Shown here in pieces: positions 17,652 to 26,427 of a stretch of 64,000 bases of DNA. Where the stretch lies: contig NZ_REFZ01000001.1 of assembly GCF_003841465.1 (NCBI RefSeq), forward strand, positions 372,001 through 436,000, read 5' to 3'. This DNA comes from Natrarchaeobius oligotrophus (GTDB lineage: Archaea; Halobacteriota; Halobacteria; Halobacteriales; Natrialbaceae). The number at the start of each line of letters is the position of its first letter. Position 1 is the stretch's first letter. Position numbers and translations under genes: made by a program. Below the pieces are notes generated by a model. That model saw nothing but the letters and a program-made list of their open reading frames with translations, ran no database searches and was not told the DNA's origin.

Positions 17652-18799
17652 CCGACGGGCCGGCCTCCCGCGGCGACGGTCCCCCCGCCGTCCGCACGCA
17701 CCTCGAGGCGATCCTCTCGGTCGAACTCGAGGATCGAAACGCCTCGGCGTTCGTCCACGCCGGATCGGCGGACGAGCCGGCCGTGGCGTACTGTCTCGCC
17801 GCGTCCGAACGCGCTCCGGTGGCGGTCGGCGCGGATCGAGCGAGCTCCGCCGTCGCCTACGACGGCGACGACTGGCTCGTTCGCTCGTCCGATCGGTCCC
17901 GCTCCGACGACGGCCGTCCCGCGGATCGGCTCGCGGCCGACCTCGCCGACCGAGTGACAGGTGAAACCGTGCTGACTCCGGCGTACGTTCCACACGACGC
18001 CGCGCTCTACCTCGAGGATCGGGGCCTTTCGCTCGCCTCGAGCGATGTCCTCGAGCGCGCACGGGCGACGAAGACGGACGCCGAACGTGACCGGATCGAG
18101 AGCGTTCAGCGGGCGGCCGGCGCTGGAGTTCGACGCGCGGCCGCGTTGCTCGCCGACGCGGCGATCGCGGACGGCGCGTCGACCGGGGACGGCTCGGCGG
18201 CCGGCGGTCGTCGACTCGTCCTCGACGGCCGGGAGCTGACGCCCCGTCGCCTCGACCGCGCGATCGACGAAGCGATCGTCGCGGCCGGGGCGTACCCCGC
18301 TGGAACCACCGTCGTCGAGCCCGGTTCCGACGGCGTTCTCCGGCCGGGCGAGCCGATCGTTCTCGCGGTCGCCCCGCGCGGTCCCGACGGCTATCGCGGC
18401 GGCCTCGTTCGAACGCTGGTCGTCGAGAGCGACGGCGGCCGGGAACGACGCGCCCACGTGGCGATCACCCAGGCGTTCCGGTCGGCTCGAACGATGCTCG
18501 CCGCCGGAACCGAGTCCGTCACCGCCGTCGAGGCCGACCTCGAGGCCGAAATCCGGGCGTTCGGCGAGGACGGCCCGATCGAAACGCGGGCGTCGGGAAT
18601 CGGGCTCGAGCCCCGCGAACGACCGATCGACGGGGGCGACGAGATCGGGCCGGGCAGTCTCGTCCGCCTCGAGGCGGCGGTTCGCGTCGACGACGACCGA
18701 TGGATTCGACTGGCCGACGTCGTCTCGAAACGCGAGGAGAACGCCGACCGACTCGACGCGCCGTCGCGATCGCTCGTTCCCGAGAACCTGCTCGAGTAG
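17648..18799 (+). CDS. M24 (creatinase/aminopeptidase P)-fold protein without metal ligands
   Basis: A 383-residue protein with an N-terminal creatinase-like domain and a C-terminal pita-bread fold like Xaa-Pro aminopeptidases. The segment that normally holds the first two metal Asp reads IVLAVAPRGPDGYRGGLVRT, so both are replaced (Ala and Gly). The HGIGLEVHE region reads SGIGLEPRE (first His lost), and the last Glu-Asp pair reads LADVV. Only LEAAV keeps a candidate Glu. It is therefore unlikely to be an active metallopeptidase and may bind peptides or a partner. It starts with GTG overlapping the helicase stop (GTGA), so the two are translationally coupled. Confidence 0.8.
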   Translation: MTDGPASRGDGPPAVRTHLEAILSVELEDRNASAFVHAGSADEPAVAYCLAASERAPVAVGADRASSAVAYDGDDWLVRSSDRSRSDDGRPADRLAADLADRVTGETVLTPAYVPHDAALYLEDRGLSLASSDVLERARATKTDAERDRIESVQRAAGAGVRRAAALLADAAIADGASTGDGSAAGGRRLVLDGRELTPRRLDRAIDEAIVAAGAYPAGTTVVEPGSDGVLRPGEPIVLAVAPRGPDGYRGGLVRTLVVESDGGRERRAHVAITQAFRSARTMLAAGTESVTAVEADLEAEIRAFGEDGPIETRASGIGLEPRERPIDGGDEIGPGSLVRLEAAVRVDDDRWIRLADVVSKREENADRLDAPSRSLVPENLLE

Positions 18800-18866
18800 T
18801 CGGGCCTACGGCGATTCACACGAACCGTCGTCCGGCGGTCTCCGGTCGTCCGCACGACAGACCGTA

Positions 18867-19940
18867 TCAGCTACCGGCGTCGTTACGATCGTACGCCGTC
18901 GTGCGCTCCTCGTCGAGGACGAACGGACCCTCCTCGGGCGTTAGCTTGGTCACGGTCGCCGCGCGGAAGACGTACGAGGTGAGGACGGCGTACGGCGCGA
19001 GCGAAATCGTGTACGCGAGGCTGATAAACACCGACAGCGGCGTGTAGCCGAGGACGGTAACGGTCGGAAAGAGCCCGCTGTCGAGCGCGAGTAACACGTA
19101 CGTGTTGAACACGATGATCGGGAGCGAGACGGTCAGCAGCGTCGTCGAGAGATTCGAGAGCTCGAGTTTGTAATAAAGCGTCTTGAAGTACTCACGACAG
19201 ACCATCAGCGTCCGTAGCGTGTCCATGATCTCCTCGACGATCTCGCGCTCTTGGGCACCGAGTTGATCGTCGTACTCGGTGAGGATCCGCCGCGACTGGT
19301 AGAGCTGCCAGGACGAATCGTAGTTCAACCCCGTGAGGAGCTCGTCGCTCGAGCCGTTCGGGACGAGCGCGAGCGTCCGCAGTACTTCCTCCGTATTTTC
19401 GTGGATGTCGGACCGAAGGCGGTCGAGCTCCTCGCGGTAGCCCTCGCTCGTGCCGCTTTCGAGTCGCTGTAGCTCGTCGGCGCGGTCTTTGATCGACCGG
19501 AGGACGACCGCGGTGAACTGTCCCGGGCGCGCCGGACTCACCTCGACGGTTCCCTCCTCCTCGATCCGGCCCTGGAAGTCGATCGTCGTCTCGAGTCGGC
19601 GGGTCTGATCACCGAGCGACGTGAGCTCCTGGGAGATACCCACGGCGGCGATCGAGACGACGATCGACACGAGCAGGATCGTTCCGCTCAGGAGCGTGTT
19701 GAACACGGTCTGGACCACCGTCGTCTCCGAGAGCAACTCCTGGTACTCGATCGGCCAGACGCCGCCCATCACGAGCAACACGGCGAAGACGCTCGCGAGC
19801 AACGAGATCGCGACGTGCTCGCGGTCGCCCTCGAAGAGCACCCACCGTTTGATTCGCTGAGCGCCCGTCCGCTCGACCGAGCCGTCGGAGAACTCGACGC
19901 GATTCCGGACGGACTGTCGTATCCACTCACCGTCTACCAT
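18867..19940 (-). CDS. haloarchaeal membrane protein with coiled cytosolic region
   Basis: A 357-residue integral membrane protein. Two hydrophobic segments lie at about residues 43-62 and 80-102 and two or three more at about 265-330. The part between is acidic and helical (for example REELDRLRSDIHENTEEVL) and probably folds outside the membrane. No family with a known function is recognised. The ATG at 19940 is the first Met that precedes the hydrophobic region at normal distance; the reading frame extends much further upstream through low-quality sequence that I take as non-coding. Confidence 0.7.
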   Translation of the reverse strand: MVDGEWIRQSVRNRVEFSDGSVERTGAQRIKRWVLFEGDREHVAISLLASVFAVLLVMGGVWPIEYQELLSETTVVQTVFNTLLSGTILLVSIVVSIAAVGISQELTSLGDQTRRLETTIDFQGRIEEEGTVEVSPARPGQFTAVVLRSIKDRADELQRLESGTSEGYREELDRLRSDIHENTEEVLRTLALVPNGSSDELLTGLNYDSSWQLYQSRRILTEYDDQLGAQEREIVEEIMDTLRTLMVCREYFKTLYYKLELSNLSTTLLTVSLPIIVFNTYVLLALDSGLFPTVTVLGYTPLSVFISLAYTISLAPYAVLTSYVFRAATVTKLTPEEGPFVLDEERTTAYDRNDAGS

Positions 19941-20014
19941 CGGCGGTTCCACAGGGCCCACGAGTAAATATCCTCCCTCGGCTACTGCGGCGTCGACAGG
20001 TTCGCGCGCGCCGC

Positions 20015-20260
20015 TCAGCGCTCGTCGGCGTCCGACGGTTCGTTCGCGTCGACCGATCCCGTGAGACGGCTCGCGACGACCTCGCGTGGACTCGGGAGAC
20101 TGAGCCGGCGTTGGACGACGACGAGCGCGATCGACAATCCGAGGAGGATCGCGCCGGTCACCGGCTCGCCCCGAACGAGCAGGAACTCGAGGCCGGCGAG
20201 GGCGGCCGGAATCGCGAAGACGAGAACGCCCGCAAGCTTGATCGTGTCGATGATACCCAT
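20015..20260 (-). CDS. 81-residue two-helix membrane protein
   Basis: A short protein starting MGIIDTIKLAGVLVFAIPAA. It has two hydrophobic segments (about 7-28 and 35-52), then a polar tail containing PSPREVVASRLTGSV and an acidic end. The function is unknown; small proteins with this shape are common in haloarchaea. It lies 74 bases upstream of the larger membrane protein gene and may be co-transcribed with it. Confidence 0.65.
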   Translation of the reverse strand: MGIIDTIKLAGVLVFAIPAALAGLEFLLVRGEPVTGAILLGLSIALVVVQRRLSLPSPREVVASRLTGSVDANEPSDADER

Positions 20261-20388
20261 CCCTCTCCCGTAGCGCGGGCAGGGGCAAAAACGCGGCGAC
20301 CGCCGCGGTGTCGAAGGGATCGTCGTCACGGAACCGTGATCCATGTCGGACTCGGAACGCCTTTAGCACCGCGTCGTCAGGATTTCGT

Positions 20389-20991
20389 ATGTTCACGGGA
20401 ATCGTCGAGGAGACGGGCGAGATCGTCGCCCGCGACAGGACCGCGGACGGACTTCGACTCCGCGTTCGGGCGGACGAGATCGCCACCGGACTGGAGCGCG
20501 GCCAGAGCATCAGCGTCAGCGGCGCGTGTCTCACCGTCGAACGGTACGCGGAGGGCGAGTGGTTCGAGGTCTTTCTCGCGACCGAAACCGTCGACCGGAC
20601 GTACCTCGGGGAACTCGCGGTCGGCGACGCGGTCAACTTAGAGCGGGCGATGCCGGCGGACGGTCGTTTCGACGGCCACGTCGTCCAGGGCCACGTCGAC
20701 GCGGTCGCGACGGTTTCGAGCGTTGAATCGGTGGACGAAGACTGGTTCTTCGCGTTCGAACTGCCGTCGGGGTACGACCGCTACGTCGTCGAGAAGGGAT
20801 CGATCACTCTCGACGGAATCAGCCTGACCGTCGCGGACCTCGAGTCGGACGGCCGCGTCACCGTCGCGATCATCCCCACGACCTACGAACTGACGACGCT
20901 CTCGGAGAAGTCGCCCGGCGATCCGGTCCACCTCGAGGTCGACGTCCTCGCGAAGTACGTCGAACGTCTGCTCGAGGCCCGCTTCGAGTAG
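20389..20991 (+). CDS. ribE: riboflavin synthase (alpha-subunit type)
   Basis: The enzyme makes riboflavin and a pyrimidinedione from two molecules of 6,7-dimethyl-8-ribityllumazine. The 200-residue protein shows two lumazine-binding barrels in tandem: MFTGIVEETGEI with SVSGACLTV in the first, and GHVVQGHVDAVA with ITLDGISLTV in the second, the standard pseudo-dimer. The ATG at 20389 gives the canonical N-terminus MFTGIVEE. It belongs to the bacterial-type family, different from the RibC-type enzyme of methanogens. No other rib genes are adjacent. Confidence 0.95.
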   Translation: MFTGIVEETGEIVARDRTADGLRLRVRADEIATGLERGQSISVSGACLTVERYAEGEWFEVFLATETVDRTYLGELAVGDAVNLERAMPADGRFDGHVVQGHVDAVATVSSVESVDEDWFFAFELPSGYDRYVVEKGSITLDGISLTVADLESDGRVTVAIIPTTYELTTLSEKSPGDPVHLEVDVLAKYVERLLEARFE

Positions 20992-21039
20992 GGACCCCGT
21001 CGCGAATCGTCGCTCTCCTGTCCCCGAGCCCGCCCGGAG

Positions 21040-21750
21040 TCAGTCGTCGTCCGGGCCGTCACCGCCGCCGATCTCCACGTTTCCGACGAACTCCGAGATC
21101 GTCTCGCGGTCGCGCTCCGGATCGATCGCGAGCGTCGCCTCGGTCGCCTCCCGGATCGGTTCCTCGAGCGGAAGGGTTCCGCCGGCGACGCCGTAGGTGT
21201 GGTCGGTCGGCCAGACGGCGACGTGGGCCTCCGCCCGAATTCGGTCGCCGTCGTCCGCGGACCCGCCGCGGTTTCCGGCGATCCGCTCGCTCGAGTCGGC
21301 CGCGGACGGATCGTCCGTTTCGCCGGCGGATGGCACGGCCCCGCCCCCGTCACGTCCGTACCGGCCGATCGGGAAGGTAACGTCGTAGATCCGCCAGCGT
21401 CCCGCCGCGCCGTTCGGCCCCTCGAACTCGAGTTCGTCCCGTTTGCCCGCGACGCTCGCGCCGCGGTTCTCGAGTAAGTCGACGAACTGCGTGCCGGCCT
21501 CGTCGGCCGCCCTCGAACGAAACGCGGCCGGCGAGACGCCGACGGACGACAGCGACGGCGAGAACGTCAGATCCACGATGAACAACGATCGCGGGGGAAA
21601 CTCGTTCTGCCCGCTCGCCTCGATCGCGGGGTCGGTCGGTTCGTACAGCGTCGTCTCGGCGGAGATCGTCGCGAGGAGGACGCTCGTCTCTCCGGACTGG
21701 CGTCCAGAGACTCGCCACGAGTCGGCGAGCGACTCCGGCAGGTGGGTCAT
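21040..21750 (-). CDS. haloarchaeal hypothetical protein
   Basis: A 236-residue acidic protein without transmembrane segments or a signal peptide. The N-terminal half looks like a beta-rich domain (SWRVSGRQSGETSVLLATIS and FIVDLTFSPSLSSVGVSP). The middle carries a low-complexity Gly/Ser/Asp stretch (about 135-170). The C-terminal part returns to ordered sequence (AHVAVWPTDHTYGVAGGTLP). I do not recognise the family. It stands alone between the riboflavin synthase and symporter genes. Confidence 0.6.
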   Translation of the reverse strand: MTHLPESLADSWRVSGRQSGETSVLLATISAETTLYEPTDPAIEASGQNEFPPRSLFIVDLTFSPSLSSVGVSPAAFRSRAADEAGTQFVDLLENRGASVAGKRDELEFEGPNGAAGRWRIYDVTFPIGRYGRDGGGAVPSAGETDDPSAADSSERIAGNRGGSADDGDRIRAEAHVAVWPTDHTYGVAGGTLPLEEPIREATEATLAIDPERDRETISEFVGNVEIGGGDGPDDD

Positions 21751-21909
21751 CGCACGCGGATAGGCGGCCGTCGCTTTTCGATGTGGCGGTCGGCGACGGT
21801 TCGGCGTGACGGGTACGATCGTCGGGGGTCGAGTGGGCCGACGATCGAGTGGACCGACAGCCCCACGACGGGAGGATTGTTCGAGACGCTTCGACCGAAC
21901 TGAAACGGA

Positions 21910-23487
21910 TCAGTCCGCACTCAGCCCGTCGAAGTAAATCGTCCGTCGCTCCTCGGCCGCCGGCGTCGTGACCAGCGAGACGCCGACGGTGACGACGAGC
22001 CCGAGCCCCATCCCGACGAGACCCGCCGTCCAGCCGAGGTACGCATCGCGGAAGACGGTCGTCACCAGGAGGATTAGCGTCGGCTCGAGGCCGGCGACGA
22101 CCGGTCCGACCAGCGCGAGCTCGCCGAGGACCGACCCGACCAGTTCGATCGCCGCGACGACCGAGCCGACGAACAGGGTCGTCAGGTAAAACAGCTGGCT
22201 GGCGAGGATTCCCGCCGTGATCCCGGCTCGCGTCGTCTTCCGCCAGTAGAGCGCGATCAGCACGGGCAGGGCGAGCTGTGCGAATCCGCTGAACGCCGCG
22301 TCCCCGAGTTCGAACAGTGTCGCGGGGGTGAGAAGGCTCGCGCCGAGCGCGGCGGTGGCGAAGATGACGACCCCGACGCGCGCGAGCAGGTCTTCGCGAC
22401 GCTCGGAGAGACTCCGATCGACGAACGGCCGGTAGAGATCCCGCGTGAAGTACGACGAGCCCGACAGCAGCATCGAGTCCGACGAGGACATCATCGCGGC
22501 CATCGCCCCGGCGATGACCAGCGCGGCGAACCAGCCCGGCGTAAACGCCGCCAGCACCGCCGGGAGGACGTTCCCGCCCTCCGGGACCGCGACGTCGAGT
22601 CCGCGGGCCCACGCGCCCAGCATGAACGACGGGATGAACAGCAGAACACAGAGGATCGGCCAGAGCGCGAATGATCGCTTCAACACCGTGCGCGATCCCG
22701 CCGCGAAAAAGCGCTGGTTCACCTGCGGAAACATCGCCACGCCGAAACCGATCACGATCGCCGTCGAGAGCATCCACTGGACCGTGTAGTGGTCGCTCCC
22801 CAGCGCGAGGTGCTGTGCCGCCTCGGCCTCGAGCGCCGCGGTCGCCGCCCCCGGTCCGCCGACGACGGCGAGCACCCAGATCATCGCCACCCAGGTCGTC
22901 ACGAGCATGAACGCTCCCTGGAGGGTGTCGGTCCAGGCGATTCCGCGCATCCCGGCGACGACGACGTAGAGGATCATGAACGCCGTGATCAGCCCGGCTC
23001 CGACGGCGTAGGGGACGGCTCCCTCGGTCAACGCCTGGAGGGCGGTGCCCGCGCCGACCTGCTGGAGCATCACGTACGGGAACAGCCAGAGCAGGCTCAC
23101 GCCGGCGACGACGCCCCGGAGCCGCCTCGAGGCGAATCGATCGCCGAGCATCTCCCCGAGCGTGACGTACTCGTATCGCTGCCCGAGCAGCCACTGTTTG
23201 TAGCCGATGACGTACCAGAGAATCGCGAAGATGATGCCGTCCATCAGCCCCATCACGAGCACCCACTCGGGCCCTTCGTGGTAGGCGACGTTCGGGCCGG
23301 CGAAGAACGTAAACGCCGACAGCAGGGTCGCGAACGTCGTAAAGAGGAGGACGATCGTTCCGAACGTCCGACTCGCGAGGTAGAAGTCCTCGGCGGTCCG
23401 ATCGGTCATCCGGTAGGCGACGAGTCCGATCGCGAGCGCGAGCAGGAGGTAGCCGACGATGATCCCGACCTGCAGCGTGAGCGTCAC
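21910..23487 (-). CDS. sodium:solute symporter (SSS family)
   Basis: A 525-residue transporter with about 13 hydrophobic segments, the length and layout of the SSS family (PanF/PutP/acetate-type), which import organic solutes with sodium. The TM1-TM2 region with DFYLASRTFGTIVLLFTTFA and the RFASRRLRGVVAGVSLLW loop are typical. The substrate is not evident. It starts with GTG at 23487, overlapping the stop of the DUF3311 gene (GTGA), so the two are translationally coupled. That small-protein plus SSS pairing is a familiar arrangement. Confidence 0.9.
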   Translation of the reverse strand: MTLTLQVGIIVGYLLLALAIGLVAYRMTDRTAEDFYLASRTFGTIVLLFTTFATLLSAFTFFAGPNVAYHEGPEWVLVMGLMDGIIFAILWYVIGYKQWLLGQRYEYVTLGEMLGDRFASRRLRGVVAGVSLLWLFPYVMLQQVGAGTALQALTEGAVPYAVGAGLITAFMILYVVVAGMRGIAWTDTLQGAFMLVTTWVAMIWVLAVVGGPGAATAALEAEAAQHLALGSDHYTVQWMLSTAIVIGFGVAMFPQVNQRFFAAGSRTVLKRSFALWPILCVLLFIPSFMLGAWARGLDVAVPEGGNVLPAVLAAFTPGWFAALVIAGAMAAMMSSSDSMLLSGSSYFTRDLYRPFVDRSLSERREDLLARVGVVIFATAALGASLLTPATLFELGDAAFSGFAQLALPVLIALYWRKTTRAGITAGILASQLFYLTTLFVGSVVAAIELVGSVLGELALVGPVVAGLEPTLILLVTTVFRDAYLGWTAGLVGMGLGLVVTVGVSLVTTPAAEERRTIYFDGLSAD

Positions 23488-23753
23488 GGTTGATCACCGC
23501 CGGATCGAACCGACCGTCGATCCGTTTCGCCGCCCGTCGGGGCCGACGTCGAATCGGTTTCGATGCCGATCCCCCAGGCGCGGGTTGCAAACAGCCAGAA
23601 GACGGCCGACGCCAGCACCATCCAGCCGACGTGCCACCACAGCCACAGCGGGAGGCCGGCGACGACCGTCCCGTCGCCCCACAGGAACCACGGAATCGCG
23701 AGTCCGCAGAGTACGATCCCGACCGCGATCCAGACGAGTCGGCGACTGCGCAT
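23484..23753 (-). CDS. DUF3311-like small membrane partner of the symporter
   Basis: An 89-residue protein with two transmembrane segments (about 7-25 and 36-58) joined by the Pro/Trp-rich turn FLWGDGTVVAGLPLWLWWHV, which matches the DUF3311 type. The C-terminal tail is polar. DUF3311 proteins are usually encoded next to SSS transporters and are presumed accessory subunits, although their role is unproven. The overlap with the next gene supports the pair. Confidence 0.8.
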   Translation of the reverse strand: MRSRRLVWIAVGIVLCGLAIPWFLWGDGTVVAGLPLWLWWHVGWMVLASAVFWLFATRAWGIGIETDSTSAPTGGETDRRSVRSGGDQP

Positions 23754-23804
23754 ACCGGTGGTCGGAACGGGCCGTGTGTAACTCTTGCTGTTCGACGCCC
23801 ACAA

Positions 23805-23825
23805 TTGAAGAATTTCGGTCTTCAA
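23805..23825. promoter_or_regulatory. inverted repeat between divergent genes
   Basis: Perfect 7-base arms TTGAAGA (23805-23811) and TCTTCAA (23819-23825) are separated by 7 bases. The element sits between the start of the DUF3311 gene (minus) and the start of the wHTH gene at 23928 (plus). It is a candidate operator for either side. Confidence 0.5.
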
Positions 23826-23927
23826 CCCCATTGCAGTCCGCTCCGGCCGGTTATCGGTAGGTAAAATCGCTCTTTCACGTAGGAAAAAGCGTATAGGGGT
23901 CGGACAGAGAGTGTACAGTATCCTGAC

Positions 23928-24902
23928 ATGGCCCGTCTGTTTCCCTTCCGCTCCGAGACGACCGCCCGGGACGGGCAACCCCGCGTCGTCGATCTCGAGG
24001 GCGAGGACGCCGACGCAGTGTTCAGCGCCCTCTCGTCGACGACGGCCCGACGGATCTACGCGCGACTCGACGAGGAACCTGGAACGCCCAGTGACGTCGC
24101 CGACGCCATCGACTCCTCGATCCAGAACGTCCGCTACCACCTCGAGAACCTGGAGGAGGCCGGACTCGTCGAGGTCGTCGACACGTGGTACTCCTCGCGC
24201 GGCAACGAGATGAGCGTCTACGCGACGACGGACGGACCGCTGATCGTGACGAGCGACGAGTCGACGGCGAGTCAGCTGAAGACGGCGATTTCGCGGCTGA
24301 TCGGCGGGATCGGCGCGCTCGCCGGCGGGAGCCTTCTGGTTCAGTACGGCGTCGGCCGCTGGCTCGATCCAGCGGCCGTGGGGACGACCGAGGACGCGAC
24401 ACCGTCGACCGCCGAGGAACCGACGCCGACGGCGGCCGACGATCCGGACGACGACTACCTGGTCGGCGACGACGCGGCAGACGATCCGGTTGACGCCCCC
24501 GACGAGGAACCCGACGCCGAGACGGAGCCGGGGATGGCCGGCGTCGAGGAGGAGGAAGACGCCGATGAACCCGACGACGACGCCGTGGACGACCTCGAAG
24601 CCGACGACGACGTGGACGACACAGCGGGCGACGAACCCGTCGAGGAGCCGGAAGCGGTCGACGACGAGGCCGTCGACGACTCCGACGCGGCGGATCTGGA
24701 CGCGGCGGACGACGTCGAACTCGAGGGGGCGAGAGCCGACGATTCGGCCGAACCCTACGCCGTCGATCCGAGCGCGGACGGCGGCACCGAGGCCGTTGAC
24801 GCGATGACGACGCTGCCGCCCGGGTTGCTGTTCTTTCTCGGCGGACTGGTCGTCTTGCTCGCAGTGACGGCGTACTGGTACTGGTACCGCCCGGTGTACT
24901 GA
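23928..24902 (+). CDS. membrane-anchored winged-helix protein
   Basis: A 324-residue protein with an N-terminal wHTH domain (about residues 28-105: AVFSALSSTTARRIYARL, PSDVADAIDSSIQNVRYHLE). A moderately hydrophobic segment follows at about 122-145, then a long Asp/Glu/Ala/Pro-rich linker (about 150-285). One clear transmembrane helix lies near the C-terminus (about 294-320) and ends with a Tyr/Trp-rich tail. The layout suggests a DNA-binding regulator tethered to the membrane through a flexible acidic spacer, perhaps released or signalled there. It lies divergent from the symporter pair, which could be its target (inference). Confidence 0.8.
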   Translation: MARLFPFRSETTARDGQPRVVDLEGEDADAVFSALSSTTARRIYARLDEEPGTPSDVADAIDSSIQNVRYHLENLEEAGLVEVVDTWYSSRGNEMSVYATTDGPLIVTSDESTASQLKTAISRLIGGIGALAGGSLLVQYGVGRWLDPAAVGTTEDATPSTAEEPTPTAADDPDDDYLVGDDAADDPVDAPDEEPDAETEPGMAGVEEEEDADEPDDDAVDDLEADDDVDDTAGDEPVEEPEAVDDEAVDDSDAADLDAADDVELEGARADDSAEPYAVDPSADGGTEAVDAMTTLPPGLLFFLGGLVVLLAVTAYWYWYRPVY

Positions 24903-25094
24903 TCGTCCGGCGTCGGTCGTTCGAACGGCGACCGCCTTCCGTTCGTCCGCTCGAGCGCCGCGCGGTTTCCGACCTCGCGGCCGACTTCGCCCTCCGAGGT
25001 CAACAGCTATTTGCCACTCACGACCCAATTTCTACGTAACCGGTCTCTGTGCGCGGGTTCCGCGTCACCGCCCCTCCCCGGGGACAGATCTCCC

Positions 25095-26423
25095 ATGGAA
25101 GATACGACGAAATACCTCATTCACGCAGACGTCGCGGCCGACGGGGTCGTCGAGCGGAGCGACGTTGTCGGCGCGATTTTCGGGCAGACCGAGGGTCTGC
25201 TCGGCGACGAACTCGATCTCCGCGATCTCCGCCAGTCGCAGAAAGTCGGCCGCATCGACGTCGAAATCGCGAGCACCAACGGAAACTCACGCGGCCACCT
25301 CACCATCGCGACCAGCCTCGACAAAGTCGAAACCGCCACGCTCGCCGCCTCGCTCGAGACGATCACCCGCGTCGGCCCCTGTCGCGCCGACCTCGAGGTG
25401 ACCGAGATCGAAGACGTCCGCGCGGCCAAACGCAAGGAGGTCGTCGACCGCGCGAAGGAACTCCTTCGGACGGGGTTCGACGACACCGTGATGTCCTCCG
25501 AAGAGATCCTCACGGAGGTTCGCCAGCACGTTCGCGTCGAGGACGTCACCGAGTACGAGGGACTCCCCGCCGGTCCGCGCGTGACCGACAGCGACGCGAT
25601 CATCATCGTCGAGGGACGATCCGACGTGCTCACGCTGCTCAAGTACGGCGTCAAAAACGCCATCGCCGTCGAGGGGACGAACGTTCCCGACGCGGTCGCC
25701 GAACTCACCCGCCACCGAACCGTCACCGCCTTCCTCGACGGCGACCGCGGCGGCGACCTCATCCTCGAGGAGCTCTCGCAGGTCGGCGACGTGGATTACG
25801 TGGCCTTCGCCCCGTCGGGCGAGTCCGTCGAGGAACTCGACCACCACCAGCTGTTCGCCGCGTTGCGAAACAAGGTGCCCTACGACAGCGTCTCGGGATC
25901 GAACGAACCCCGCGAGGTCGTCGCCGCGACCGACGGCAGCGCGACGCCGGCACCCCCCCTAACGCGATCCGGTGCGGCCTCGACGGCCGACGCCGTCGAC
26001 GACCGCACGAACGGGCCGGTCGCCGCGGACCCGAGCCCGAGTGCGCACGCTGACGAGCGCGGGGAATCGCCGACGAGTACCGACCTCGCCGACGAACCCG
26101 AGGTGACGTCCGAGCCGGAAACCGTCTACGAGCACGCGGCCGAGATCGTCCGCGGGGGGACCGACCGCGTCCGGTTCGTCGGCGACGACGGGAGCGCGAT
26201 CGAGGAGGCCGCAGCCAGCGAGGCCTACGACACGCTCGCGGGGCTCGAGTCGGTTCCGGAAACGGTGGTCCTCGACGGGATCCTCAGCCAGCGCCTGCTG
26301 GATCTGGCCGCAGACCGCGGCGTCGGTCGGATCGTGGCGCGTTCGCTCGGCCAGTTCACCAAGCGGCCGACCGGCGTCCGAATTCACGCGATCGACGACG
26401 TCGCCGACGAACCGCCGGAGTGA
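25095..26423 (+). CDS. dnaG: archaeal DnaG-type primase-like protein
   Basis: A 442-residue protein of the archaeal DnaG family. It has a TOPRIM domain with the conserved Glu in IIIVEGRSDVLTLLKYGV and the Asp-x-Asp in TAFLDGDRGGD. Archaeal DnaG is able to make short primers and is also found with the RNA exosome, where it helps select poly(A)-rich RNA. The N-terminus MEDTTKYLIHADVAADGVVE is canonical. The segment about 285-350 is an acidic low-complexity insert before the conserved C-terminal region. The ATG at 25095 is chosen because the family starts there, although the open frame continues upstream. Confidence 0.92.
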   Translation: MEDTTKYLIHADVAADGVVERSDVVGAIFGQTEGLLGDELDLRDLRQSQKVGRIDVEIASTNGNSRGHLTIATSLDKVETATLAASLETITRVGPCRADLEVTEIEDVRAAKRKEVVDRAKELLRTGFDDTVMSSEEILTEVRQHVRVEDVTEYEGLPAGPRVTDSDAIIIVEGRSDVLTLLKYGVKNAIAVEGTNVPDAVAELTRHRTVTAFLDGDRGGDLILEELSQVGDVDYVAFAPSGESVEELDHHQLFAALRNKVPYDSVSGSNEPREVVAATDGSATPAPPLTRSGAASTADAVDDRTNGPVAADPSPSAHADERGESPTSTDLADEPEVTSEPETVYEHAAEIVRGGTDRVRFVGDDGSAIEEAAASEAYDTLAGLESVPETVVLDGILSQRLLDLAADRGVGRIVARSLGQFTKRPTGVRIHAIDDVADEPPE

Positions 26424-26427
26424 CGGC

